DNA from: an uncultured Planctomycetaceae bacterium
GTDB taxonomy: Bacteria > Planctomycetota > Planctomycetia > Pirellulales > Pirellulaceae
DNA length: 6,642 nt
Direction: 5' to 3'
Assembly: GCA_903921945.1 (NCBI GenBank)
Contig: CAIXSC010000235.1
Location: 1-6,642 of the forward strand
Position numbers and translations under genes: made by a program. Positions 1 to 6,179 of this stretch are shown here, in pieces. The notes under the pieces are model-generated. The model saw only the letters and a program-made list of their open reading frames with translations, had not been told where the DNA came from and did not search any database. How positions within the stretch are numbered: position 1 is the stretch's first letter; each line of letters begins with the position of its first letter.

Positions 1-1
1 C

Positions 2-280
2 CAATTGGTATCGGTCGAAGTGCCGACCATGAGTTGCCCGTTCGCCTGCTGGCCGAAGGTGAAAAAGACGCTGGAGAAGCAACCTGGGGTTGGCGACGTA
101 ACGCTGGCCCCGCAGAAAGACGCCGACGCCATCGACAAGCCGGTGGTGATCGTCGAGGCGACCGACGCCTTCCAGGCCGAGGCGGCTTTCGCAGCCTTGA
201 CAGAGGCCGGATTTGGCGGCGCTAAGCTCGCGGCCGCGGACACTGGCGCTCCTCCAGACGCTGCTCGGGCCACCGAGTAA
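2..280 (+). CDS. Heavy-metal-associated (HMA-like) domain protein, 3' part only
   Basis: The reading frame is open from the window edge, so the true start, and perhaps a signal peptide, lies upstream; the TTG at 5 would start right at the first beta strand and is an unlikely start. About 92 residues are visible. The pattern is that of an HMA fold: strand VSVEVPTM, the cysteine loop MSCPFAC, helix PKVKKTLEKQPGV, strand DVTLA, then a second half ending in helix AAFAALTEAGF. HMA proteins usually bind soft metal ions such as Cu(I) through a CxxC loop. Here the loop is C-P-F-A-C, with three residues between the cysteines, so metal binding is not assured. The C-terminal tail is Ala/Asp-rich and looks disordered. 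The stop TAA at 278-280 lies 14 bases before the methyltransferase start, suggesting co-transcription. The fold is fairly sure; function and cell location are not. Confidence 0.75.
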   Translation, partial: QLVSVEVPTMSCPFACWPKVKKTLEKQPGVGDVTLAPQKDADAIDKPVVIVEATDAFQAEAAFAALTEAGFGGAKLAAADTGAPPDAARATE

Positions 281-294
281 CCTGCGAGTCGTCT

Positions 295-1017
295 ATGGAA
301 TCTCCGGTCGATCGTGCGGCGAACGCCGACGGCGGTTTTCCGCTGTTCCGTGATTGGGATCTGTACTCGCGGATCGTCCACCATAATTGGATGCGGCACG
401 TCGAGGTGTCGGATTGCGTGGCGGAACGGTTGGCTGTGCTCGACCGGCCGCTGCGCGTCATGGACCTCGGCTGTGGCGACGGCCAGCTTTCGCGGCGCGG
501 TCTGCGATCGACGCGGTTAGCGGCGTACACGGGTGTCGATCTTTCGGCCGGCGCGTTGGAGACCCTGCGGCAATCTCCGCCCACGGGCCGGGCGTCGACC
601 GCCGCCGTGGACACACGACAGGCGGATTTGCGAGTGGCCGCCGCCGAACTGCCGGCGGGCGAATTCGACGTGGTACTGGCGAACTACTCGCTGCATCATC
701 TTGCGCCGCAGGAAAAACGCGAGACGTTAGCCCATATCCGCCGCGGATTGCGGGACGATGGCGTGTTCATTTGGTCGGACATCTATCGCCGGCCGGGGCA
801 GAGCCGTTTGGGTTACCTGGAATCGCTGGAGAGGCGGATTCGTGGCGAATGGACGTTGCTCTCCGAGGCTGAGATCGAGCAAGTAGTGTCCCACATCTTC
901 GACGCCGACTTCCCCGAGGAGGAAGGGTGGATGGTTGAAGCGGCGGCCGCTGCCGGGTTCACTCGCTGGGCTGACCATTTCCGCGACGAATCGTTCGTGG
1001 TATGGAGCTTCCATTAA
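295..1017 (+). CDS. Class I SAM-dependent methyltransferase
   Basis: A 240-aa protein of typical length for a small-molecule class I methyltransferase, without signal peptide, so cytoplasmic. Motif I is VMDLGCGDGQ at residues 55-64 (the Gly-rich SAM loop), the acidic residue ending strand 2 is D82 in YTGVDLS, motif IV is FDVVLANYSLHHL at 124-136, and the post-motif turn is GLRDDG at 151-156 followed by strand VFIWSDIY. The region before motif I (LYSRIVHHNWMRHVEV, 23-38) may form a substrate cap. The last 60 residues are acidic and Ala-rich and end in a beta strand (SFVVWSF), as in this fold. The ATG at 295 has no strong Shine-Dalgarno, only a GAG at 286-288. It follows the HMA gene by 14 bases. 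The substrate cannot be read from the sequence; resemblance to the methyltransf_11/12/25 group is general. Fold certain, substrate unknown. Confidence 0.9.
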   Translation: MESPVDRAANADGGFPLFRDWDLYSRIVHHNWMRHVEVSDCVAERLAVLDRPLRVMDLGCGDGQLSRRGLRSTRLAAYTGVDLSAGALETLRQSPPTGRASTAAVDTRQADLRVAAAELPAGEFDVVLANYSLHHLAPQEKRETLAHIRRGLRDDGVFIWSDIYRRPGQSRLGYLESLERRIRGEWTLLSEAEIEQVVSHIFDADFPEEEGWMVEAAAAAGFTRWADHFRDESFVVWSFH

Positions 1018-1093
1018 AAGCCCGTGCACGGCCATGCTGGCCGTAGCCTGGCCGTCCGGGAACTGGCTGTCGAATCGTGGTTGCCTTGTGCGG

Positions 1094-2734
1094 CTAGGGC
1101 GTGGCTTCCAGCATCAGTTCGCAGATGCGTCCCAGGTCGCGGCCCACCGCGCGGCTATCCAGGCCGTCGCGTAGCGGCACGTTGTTGACGAACGCGGCGA
1201 ACACGACCTCGCGGCCGCCTTTGGTGGTCAAATAGCCGGCCAAGGCTTTGCTGGTGAGCAATGAGCCGCCGCTGAGCAGATTGTCCCAGCTTAGGGTTCC
1301 GGTTTTCGCTTGGATTTGGCCGCGGGCCGGACTGTCGGCGGCGACGCTGGTGGCGAGCGTGCCGTCAATGCCCAGAACGGGCATGGCTCGGCGGTAAGCC
1401 GCGAAGTCGGGACGGCCTCGCATGTGCCGGAGCAGTTGCACGGTGCCGCGGGGTGTCACATGGTCGGCGCGAGCCCCGCCGGCGCCGCCCGCAAACGACA
1501 GCTTGGCCGTGTCGAGCCCCGCGCGCGTCAGGAATTCGCCCTGTCGCCGCAGGCCGTCCGCCAGCGTGCGTTGCCCGTGTTTCGTGGCCACCAACAACGG
1601 CAACGTGCTGGCATGCAAATTGTGGCTCACCTTGAGGATCAGCCGCGCGTTTTCAGAAAATGGCGGCGAAACCAGCGATGCGACCTTCGGCAACGCGGCG
1701 ACTTGGTCACTGGGCGGAAGCGCCTCGGGCCGGTTGTCCGCCAGTTTCGCGGCATCGACCTGGATTCCGTGTCGCTCGAGCGCTTCCATCATCAGACTGC
1801 GGGCATGCGAGGCTGCGTCGGCGACTTCGTGGACTCGCACCACCGGTGGATGTTCGGCGGGGATTTGCCCATGCACGTGCAACCGTCCATGTCCGAGATC
1901 GCGAATCCAGGTCACGAGCGAGCCGCCCTTCGCGACGGTCTCGAAGCGGGTTTCCACTTGGAGCGCAACGCTGCGGGGACGCCATTCAACCTTCGCGGGC
2001 TTTCCAGGCGCGTCCGGCGTGATGGTGAAATCGATCAGGTTGTCATTGATTTGAATCGGTGTGATTCGCCCTGGCCCGCTGCCCGAACCTTCCGCTTTGT
2101 CGAACAATCGGTCGTCGACCAGCAGATCGCCCGTGACGCGACGGATACCCGCGGTGGCGATTTGCCGCGCCAACTCGTCCAAGCCGGCGAGTGGATCGAC
2201 CGCGGTCAATCGCGTCTCGCGGGCGCCGTTGGCGTACGTGTGGTCGTTGTCGTGGAATGCGATCGAGCCATCGGGAAGCGTGCGTCCACCCATGGTCAGA
2301 TCGCCACTGGCGACAAGAATCAGATCGCCGCGAAGCGTGCCATCGGCGTCTTTCATGCCGCGCATCCGAACGGGCGTTTCGAAGCGATGGTCCGCGCCCA
2401 AGGCGTCCAACGCCGCGGCTACGGAAAAACATTTCGTCACGGAAGCGGGAATGAACAGCTTATCGGCGTTCAGCGCGTAAAGCGTCTCGCCGGTGGTCGC
2501 GTCGACGAACAACAATCCCCAATGGGCCTGCTCGTACCTGGGCATATCGAGCACTGTCGCGAAACGCCCATCCAGAGGTTCCGCGTTCGGTTCCGCGCCG
2601 CAGGCCGTTCGAGACAGCAGGCTGGAAGTCACCGGCATAGCCAATGTCGCGAAGCCAGTCGACGCCGCGCAAACACCGATCCAAAGCATCAGCGGCAGGC
2701 TGTGTCGCAGGCGGGATGGCATGCCAAGTTTCAT
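1094..2734 (-). CDS. dacB: PBP4-like D-alanyl-D-alanine carboxypeptidase/endopeptidase (peptidase S13)
   Basis: A 546-aa exported protein that should trim or cleave peptidoglycan peptides in the periplasm. Residues 1-32 form a signal peptide (basic start, hydrophobic SLPLMLWIGVCAAS, Ala-rich end). All three penicillin-binding motifs are present: SxxK as S98-V-T-K101, with S98 the expected nucleophile; SxN as S370-H-N372; KTG at 477-479. The long stretch between the first two motifs fits the inserted domains typical of the S13 family, and LGIDGTLATS (454-463) before KTG is also typical. Oddities: the family's usual DGSGLSR-like segment reads FAGGAGGARADHVTPR (414-429), without its Asp, and about a dozen extra residues (NLLSGGSLLTSKAL) follow KTGTLSWD before the next strand. 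The start ATG (2732-2734) has only a weak GAG 7 bases upstream. The gene is convergent with the methyltransferase (76-base gap) and stands alone. Family very sure; whether it acts mainly as carboxypeptidase or endopeptidase is not known. Confidence 0.93.
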   Translation of the reverse strand: MKLGMPSRLRHSLPLMLWIGVCAASTGFATLAMPVTSSLLSRTACGAEPNAEPLDGRFATVLDMPRYEQAHWGLLFVDATTGETLYALNADKLFIPASVTKCFSVAAALDALGADHRFETPVRMRGMKDADGTLRGDLILVASGDLTMGGRTLPDGSIAFHDNDHTYANGARETRLTAVDPLAGLDELARQIATAGIRRVTGDLLVDDRLFDKAEGSGSGPGRITPIQINDNLIDFTITPDAPGKPAKVEWRPRSVALQVETRFETVAKGGSLVTWIRDLGHGRLHVHGQIPAEHPPVVRVHEVADAASHARSLMMEALERHGIQVDAAKLADNRPEALPPSDQVAALPKVASLVSPPFSENARLILKVSHNLHASTLPLLVATKHGQRTLADGLRRQGEFLTRAGLDTAKLSFAGGAGGARADHVTPRGTVQLLRHMRGRPDFAAYRRAMPVLGIDGTLATSVAADSPARGQIQAKTGTLSWDNLLSGGSLLTSKALAGYLTTKGGREVVFAAFVNNVPLRDGLDSRAVGRDLGRICELMLEATP

Positions 2735-2936
2735 CGGAATTCTCGCAAGTGATTGGGGATGGAAGCCCCGAAAGTCGCCGATCGCCGCTGATCGCCGCCG
2801 ACACGAACTCTGCGGGGAGACTCATGCAACCGCCTGGCCGTGGAATGGCGGGAACGAGGCTGAAGTTCGTTGTCGGTCGGGTGTCACAAGGGGAAAGATG
2901 GGGCGAATCGACAATCTTGGGCAGGGAAAAACGCTC

Positions 2937-2965
2937 TTGACCTCATTCGAGCAAGTTTCTAATCT
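2937..2965 (+). promoter_or_regulatory. Possible sigma70-type promoter for an intergenic transcript
   Basis: TTGACC at 2937-2942 matches five of six bases of the -35 consensus, followed after exactly 17 bases by TAATCT at 2960-2965, a poor -10 element (three of six). It points right, away from dacB and towards the orphan terminator at 3150-3209, with transcription expected to begin near 2972. The -10 is weak and planctomycete promoter rules are little known, so this is a suggestion only. Confidence 0.22.
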
Positions 2966-3052
2966 CGCCGCACTTTCGAGCCGCCGCAAGGGTCGATAGG
3001 CCGACACACGGGGAACTCGCGTTCCTTGCGAACTTGGCCGATGACGTGGCCC

Positions 3053-3076
3053 GCTGACAGCACGGACGCTGTCGGC
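3053..3076. other. Stem-loop, 9-bp stem with 6-base loop
   Basis: GCTGACAGC at 3053-3061 pairs with GCTGTCGGC at 3068-3076 (one G-U pair when read as RNA on the plus strand), around the loop ACGGAC. No T run follows, so it is not a terminator by itself. It lies in the middle of the candidate small RNA. Pairing is seen directly; its role is unknown. Confidence 0.5.
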
Positions 3077-3149
3077 TTGTGACGTGAGTCTTGCGGTGTG
3101 GCTTGGCACTGCGGCCTAGTGCAGGATGCGCTGCGCCGCCCGACCAATC

Positions 3150-3209
3150 GCTCCCGGAACCGCGGCATCCTTCCCCCCCTGGGATTCGCGCTTCCGGGGG
3201 CTTTTTTTT
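3150..3209 (+). terminator. Strong rho-independent terminator-like hairpin with T8 tail
   Basis: The left arm 3150-3171 pairs with 3181-3201: ten pairs (GCTCCCGGAA with TTCCGGGGGC, one G-U), a C/C mismatch at 3160/3191, five pairs (CGCGG with TCGCG, one G-U), one bulged C at 3166, then five pairs (ATCCT with GGGAT, one G-U), closed by a 9-base loop TCCCCCCCT at 3172-3180. Eight T residues follow at once at 3202-3209. This is the textbook form of an intrinsic terminator on the plus strand. Its position is odd: there is no gene upstream on this strand and the next gene starts 360 bases downstream. It may end a small RNA or block readthrough into the TPR gene. Confidence 0.6.
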
Positions 3210-3364
3210 GGTCCATCCGGGATTCGTGTGGGTCCCGCCGAAGATTTGTGCCTCGCCGAACTTCCGAGCCACGGCGCAAGCCGGCACGGCGACAGCCGCA
3301 CCCTGCGACTCCTGCGATGGCGCCCCACAGGAAACCCAGAATGCCCTTTTTTTTCTGCCGCGGT
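3159..3364. repeat. Short inverted repeat pair framing the terminator region (tentative)
   Basis: ACCGCGGCA at 3159-3167 is the exact reverse complement of TGCCGCGGT at 3356-3364, framing about 206 bases that include both T8 runs (3202-3209 and 3347-3354) and two copies of GGGATTCG (3181-3188 and 3219-3226). Six of the nine bases are the palindrome CCGCGG, which lowers the significance, and no target-site duplication is visible. It could mark the ends of a small non-autonomous intergenic element, or be chance in GC-rich DNA. Confidence 0.15.
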
Positions 3365-3426
3365 CTGCGCCAGGCATGCCTTGCGGGATACACCCCGCTA
3401 CAACACGTCAGTTCCGCGATTTCTCG

Positions 3427-3452
3427 TTGCCACGAGCGTAACTCGGTATACT
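3427..3452 (+). promoter_or_regulatory. Possible promoter of the TPR-DUF2752 operon
   Basis: TATACT at 3447-3452 is a good -10 element (five of six bases). TTGCCA at 3427-3432 matches the -35 consensus in five of six bases, but the spacer is only 14 bases, shorter than the usual 16-18, so the -35 may be irrelevant or the site activator-dependent. Transcription would begin near 3459, leaving a leader of about 110 bases before the ATG at 3569. It lies downstream of the terminator at 3150-3209, which suits an independent transcription unit. Confidence 0.35.
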
Positions 3453-3568
3453 GTGGAGCACAGATTCCGCTCAGGCACCGTCCGCCCGCGGTTTCGTGGC
3501 GACCAATAGACTCGTCACACCCGTGCCGAGAATTCGCCTGTCAAGCGCGAAACAGGGAACATTCCGCC

Positions 3569-5545
3569 ATGGCCCCATTCCATGAGTCTCCGCGTGTTCG
3601 CTCGCCGATCTTCATGCTGACGATGCTGCTCACGACGGTTGCCGCAGCGCTGTCCACCGCTGCCAGCGAGCCGCCCCCGGCCGCCCCAACACCGGCCGCC
3701 ACAACACCGGCCACCGCAACACCGGCCACCGCAACACCGGCCACCGCAGCCAACCTTGCGGGGCCTACGACTGCGGGGGAAGCCACTGCGGCGGAAAAGG
3801 CGGTGGAAGCGCGGATAGCGCGGTTGATTCGCGATCTTGGGGCCGACCAGTTCATTGTGCGGGAACGGGCTCAAGCGGAACTGGAGGGGATCGGCGTGGC
3901 GGCGTTTGACGCCTTGGATGAAGTCCGCGACAGCGAGGATGTCGAACTCTCGATGCGGGTGCGATATCTGCTGCGAGTTCAATCGGCGGCCTGGATCCAA
4001 GAGGACGATCCGCCAGAGATTCGCGGCGTGTTGAAGCGCTATGGCGAATTGGCGGAATCCGATCGGCGATCCCAGATGGAGCGGTTGGCGGCCTATGGGC
4101 ATTCGCGAGCGCTGGCCGCATTGTGCCGCTTGGCGCGATTCGAGCCTTCGCCCGTGTTGTCGAAGCGGGCCGCGTTGTTGGTGATGAGCACGCCGTTGCC
4201 AGCATCCGCGGAGGCGCGGGCCACGATCCAGACAACCATCGATCGCGCCATGGGAAACAGCCGGCGACTGGCGGCCGCATGGCTTCGGCAATTCGGCGAA
4301 ACATTGGTCGCGTCGGAGCCCCAGATCGACTCGATGGTGGCGAATTGGCGGAAGACGTTGGCGGCCGAGTCGCGGGAATTGGCGAGCGGCACGTTGCGCG
4401 GCGGGTATCCTGCGACGAACGCCGCGATCGTTCGCGACCTGCATCGATGGCAGTTCGACTTTTTGATCGCCGTGAAACGCGATGCCGATGCGTCCGCGGT
4501 GGCGACCGAGTTGCTCGCGGCGGTCGCCGGTTCCCCCGGAGAACTTGCGGACCTCGTGAGCTGGCTTGCCGAGCGTCGACTTTGGACGCAAATCGAAGCC
4601 TTGTCCAAACGATTCGAAAATGAATTCTCCCGATCGGCACCGCTGGCCTATCGCCGTGCTGAAGCACGAAGTCGCCAAGGCGACCAAGAAAGTGCGGAAC
4701 GGATTGCCAGCGAAGCGTTCGAGTTATCGCCCGACTTGGCGAAACATTTGGAAATGGGATTGGAGTTGCGCGACCGCGGCTTAATCGCTTGGGCTGAACG
4801 CGAGTTCCGCCAGGTGCTGGCCCAATCGAAAATGGGCGAGACCGAGGACTTGACCGCGCGGCATCGCCTCGCCGAAATGTTCTACGACCATGATCGGCCG
4901 CTAGATGCGGCGAAAGTCTGGCGCGAGCTCTGCGATAAGCTCGACACCGACATGGAGCTGCAGGAACGTATGAGCGAACGCCGCCAATTCTTTCGCTCCC
5001 GAATGCACTTCTTTTATGCGAAACAGCATCTGGCGGCTGGCGAAATCGCCCAGGCCCGTGAGCAACTTGAACAAGGCATCCGCCACGATCCCCACGACGC
5101 CGATGTGTTGATCGCGATGCATCGCCTGCCGAACTCCGATGACGCTTGGCGGCAGCGAACCAAAACACTGGTGGCTGAATGCTCCAGCCATTTCCTCACG
5201 TTGGTGCAACGCTGGGAATTGATCCTGCCGCAAGTCGAGGCGAGCGAGGAAGTGCTTGAAAACGTCGCGAACAGTTGCAACCAGTACGCTTGGCTCGTGG
5301 GCAACACGGGTGGCGATGTGGCGATGGCGGTCAAGATGAGTTTGCGTTCGGTCGAGTTGATGCCCAAGTCGGCGAGTTACCTCGACACGCTGGCCCACTG
5401 TTACTTCGCCCAGGGCGACTTCGAGAACGCCGTCAGGCATCAGACCGAGGCGGTGAAACGCGAACCGCACACGAAGCAATTGCAGCGGCAACTGGACGTG
5501 TTTCGCAAAGCGCTCGAGGAACAGCGGAAAGAGCGTCGGCCATGA
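3569..5545 (+). CDS. Secreted HEAT-like/tetratricopeptide repeat protein
   Basis: A 658-aa protein. The frame is open from 3098, but the ATG at 3569 was chosen because it gives a signal peptide (basic stretch, then hydrophobic FMLTMLLTTVAAALSTA at about 15-31), has a weak AGGGAA 9 bases upstream, and the translation before it looks non-coding; an ATG at 3614 is a possible alternative. After the signal comes a Pro/Ala/Thr-rich linker (34-75) with TPATA repeats. Residues 83-137 form a HEAT-like helical pair (RLIRDLGADQFIVRERAQAE, then IGVAAFDAL) of a kind common in planctomycete exported proteins. The middle is helical and Ala/Arg-rich. TPR-like helices follow at about 355-455 and 478-515, and the clearest are at 567-640 (NQYAWL, AVKMSLRSVELMPKSASYLDTLAHCYFAQGDFENAV). 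These are protein-binding scaffolds; no catalytic motif is seen. Partner unknown. It overlaps the next gene by four bases. Confidence 0.88.
   Translation: MAPFHESPRVRSPIFMLTMLLTTVAAALSTAASEPPPAAPTPAATTPATATPATATPATAANLAGPTTAGEATAAEKAVEARIARLIRDLGADQFIVRERAQAELEGIGVAAFDALDEVRDSEDVELSMRVRYLLRVQSAAWIQEDDPPEIRGVLKRYGELAESDRRSQMERLAAYGHSRALAALCRLARFEPSPVLSKRAALLVMSTPLPASAEARATIQTTIDRAMGNSRRLAAAWLRQFGETLVASEPQIDSMVANWRKTLAAESRELASGTLRGGYPATNAAIVRDLHRWQFDFLIAVKRDADASAVATELLAAVAGSPGELADLVSWLAERRLWTQIEALSKRFENEFSRSAPLAYRRAEARSRQGDQESAERIASEAFELSPDLAKHLEMGLELRDRGLIAWAEREFRQVLAQSKMGETEDLTARHRLAEMFYDHDRPLDAAKVWRELCDKLDTDMELQERMSERRQFFRSRMHFFYAKQHLAAGEIAQAREQLEQGIRHDPHDADVLIAMHRLPNSDDAWRQRTKTLVAECSSHFLTLVQRWELILPQVEASEEVLENVANSCNQYAWLVGNTGGDVAMAVKMSLRSVELMPKSASYLDTLAHCYFAQGDFENAVRHQTEAVKREPHTKQLQRQLDVFRKALEEQRKERRP
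3687..3746 (+). repeat. In-frame 15-base tandem repeat, four units
   Basis: Four head-to-tail units of CAACACCGGCCACCG: 3687-3701 (variant with GCCA at the end), then 3702-3716, 3717-3731 and 3732-3746, the last three identical. They encode TPAAT followed by TPATA copies in the linker just after the signal peptide of the TPR protein. Fifteen is a multiple of three, so copy-number change by slippage would lengthen or shorten the linker without breaking the frame. Confidence 0.9.
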
Positions 5546-6162
5546 GCATGCCCGGCCCGGCGACTGCGACCCCGATTGCGTCCGCGACTGCAACTGCGCC
5601 CCCAATTGTGTCCGCGACTGCAACTGCGACTGCGATTGTGTCTGAGACTGCGACTGTGTCTGCGACTGTCTCTGAATCAGTCCACCATGCGGTGCCTGCC
5701 AACGCGCCTTCGGTCCCTTGGCCGCCCTACGTCGCGCCACGCGATCCGATTGGCGACTGGATACTGCTGGGGGTGAGTGCGCTGGTCGTCGCGTTATCGT
5801 TCGTGATGAGCACCCAAGGACAAACGCAGGTCTTGTTTCCGGGGACCAACCAGCCGCTTCCGGAGACTTGCCACTTTCGCCGGTGGACAGGCCGAGACTG
5901 CCCCGGTTGTGGCATGACACGAGCGTTCATCAGCATCGCGCACGGCGACTGGCGCGCCGCGTGGCGATTCAACCCGGCCAGTTGGTATTTCTATCCGCTC
6001 GTTTTTTCGCAGCTGCCGTTTCGGGCGTGGCAACTGTGGCGTTACCGCCGCGGCTTGCCCCCGATATTCACCAGCAGTTGGGGCTTGGCCCCGGCCATCG
6101 TGCTGATGGTGGTCGTCCTCGGCCAGTGGCTGGTTCGCCATCTCATGGAATTTTTCGGCTGA
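5542..6162 (+). CDS. DUF2752 membrane protein with repetitive N-terminal extension
   Basis: A 206-aa protein recognised by the DUF2752 core at about 105-155: C110, then D-C120-P-G-C123-G-M-T-R-A-F, then HGDW and FNP. The first 60 residues are an Ala/Thr/Ser/Val-rich extension encoded by a DNA tandem repeat, with no clear signal peptide. Likely membrane segments are 73-90 (WILLGVSALVVALSFVM), about 146-163 and 183-199 (APAIVLMVVVLGQWLV). The function of DUF2752 is not established; the two close cysteines plus C110 could bind a metal or form a disulfide. The ATG at 5542 overlaps the TGA of the TPR gene as ATGA, so translation is probably coupled; a second in-frame ATG lies at 5548. This start was chosen for the overlap and because the frame upstream is the shadow of the TPR gene. 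Family identity is sure, role unknown. Confidence 0.88.
   Translation: MSMPGPATATPIASATATAPPIVSATATATAIVSETATVSATVSESVHHAVPANAPSVPWPPYVAPRDPIGDWILLGVSALVVALSFVMSTQGQTQVLFPGTNQPLPETCHFRRWTGRDCPGCGMTRAFISIAHGDWRAAWRFNPASWYFYPLVFSQLPFRAWQLWRYRRGLPPIFTSSWGLAPAIVLMVVVLGQWLVRHLMEFFG
5560..5673 (+). repeat. Degenerate tandem repeat of about 30 bases inside the DUF2752 gene
   Basis: Two 30-base units, 5584-5613 and 5614-5643, agree at 25 of 30 positions, sharing GCGACTGCAACTGCG at the start and ATTGTGTC near the end. They are preceded by a shorter 24-base unit (5560-5583) and followed by shortened copies at 5644-5661 and 5662-5673. Within the units a GCGACT/GCAACT hexamer pattern recurs. In frame they encode ATATPIAS, ATATAPPIVS, ATATATAIVS, ETATVS and ATVS. 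All unit lengths are multiples of three. This is a locally expanded, probably length-variable, N-terminal segment. Confidence 0.85.
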
Positions 6163-6179
6163 CGCATAAGAGGGCGGGG

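Larger units (their letters stand above)
2972..3209 (+). ncRNA. Candidate small RNA ending at an intrinsic terminator
   Basis: Inferred from three parts: a promoter-like pair just upstream, internal stem-loops (GGAAC/GTTCC with a four-base loop at 3012-3025, and a 9-bp stem at 3053-3076), and a long hairpin with T8 at the end. A terminator pointing right at this place has no annotated plus-strand gene in front of it, because dacB runs the other way and begins at 2734. Known RNAs such as 6S, tmRNA, SRP RNA or RNase P RNA are not recognised: I do not see their conserved motifs. It could equally be a structured leader or attenuator of the downstream TPR gene, or part of a dispersed intergenic element. 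The 5' end is a guess. Confidence 0.22.
2735..3568. other. Long divergent intergenic region without convincing protein gene
   Basis: This 834-base gap separates the minus-strand dacB-like gene from the plus-strand TPR gene. Several open frames cross it in both directions (for example minus-strand frames of 144 codons covering 2943-3377 and 2959-3393), but their translations are Arg/Pro/Ser/Gly-rich, overlap each other in different frames and show no domain, so I read them as non-coding. What it does hold: a short tandem duplication of a 10-base unit (ATCGCCGCTG then ATCGCCGCCG) at 2781-2800, a plus-strand promoter-like pair at 2937-2965, a stem-loop at 3053-3076, a strong terminator-like hairpin at 3150-3209, a second T8 run at 3347-3354 without a good stem, and a promoter-like sequence at 3427-3452. 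No clear promoter for the minus-strand gene was found. Confidence 0.7.

Noticed and set aside
1018..1093. Short GGCC-rich inverted repeats between the methyltransferase and dacB, e.g. CCGTGCACGG at 1022-1031
   Set aside because: The stems are 4-5 bp and no T or A run follows on either strand, so a bidirectional terminator is not supported.
1310..2752. 480-codon plus-strand open frame opposite dacB
   Set aside because: It lies wholly antisense to a gene with all S13 motifs, and its translation is Arg/Gly/Gln-rich with no domain, as expected for a GC-rich shadow frame.
3310..3354. Second T8 run (3347-3354) as another terminator
   Set aside because: The only stem upstream (TCCTG/CAGGA, 3310-3332) is 5 bp and ends 14 bases before the T run.
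2943..3393. Minus-strand open frames of 144 codons in the dacB-TPR gap
   Set aside because: Two overlap in different frames, both rich in Arg, Pro, Ser and Gly without a domain. High GC content makes such frames common, and a terminator hairpin sits inside them.
3098..3568. N-terminal extension of the TPR protein back to 3098
   Set aside because: The translation looks non-coding, crosses the terminator hairpin and would bury the signal peptide 157 residues inside the protein.
5560..5673. CRISPR array
   Set aside because: Units are degenerate, in frame, without unique spacers, and lie inside a coding gene.
4901..5920. 339-codon minus-strand open frame with Ser-Gln repeats
   Set aside because: The Ser/Gln repeats are the antisense reading of the Ala/Thr tandem repeat in the DUF2752 gene, and the rest is antisense to the TPR gene.
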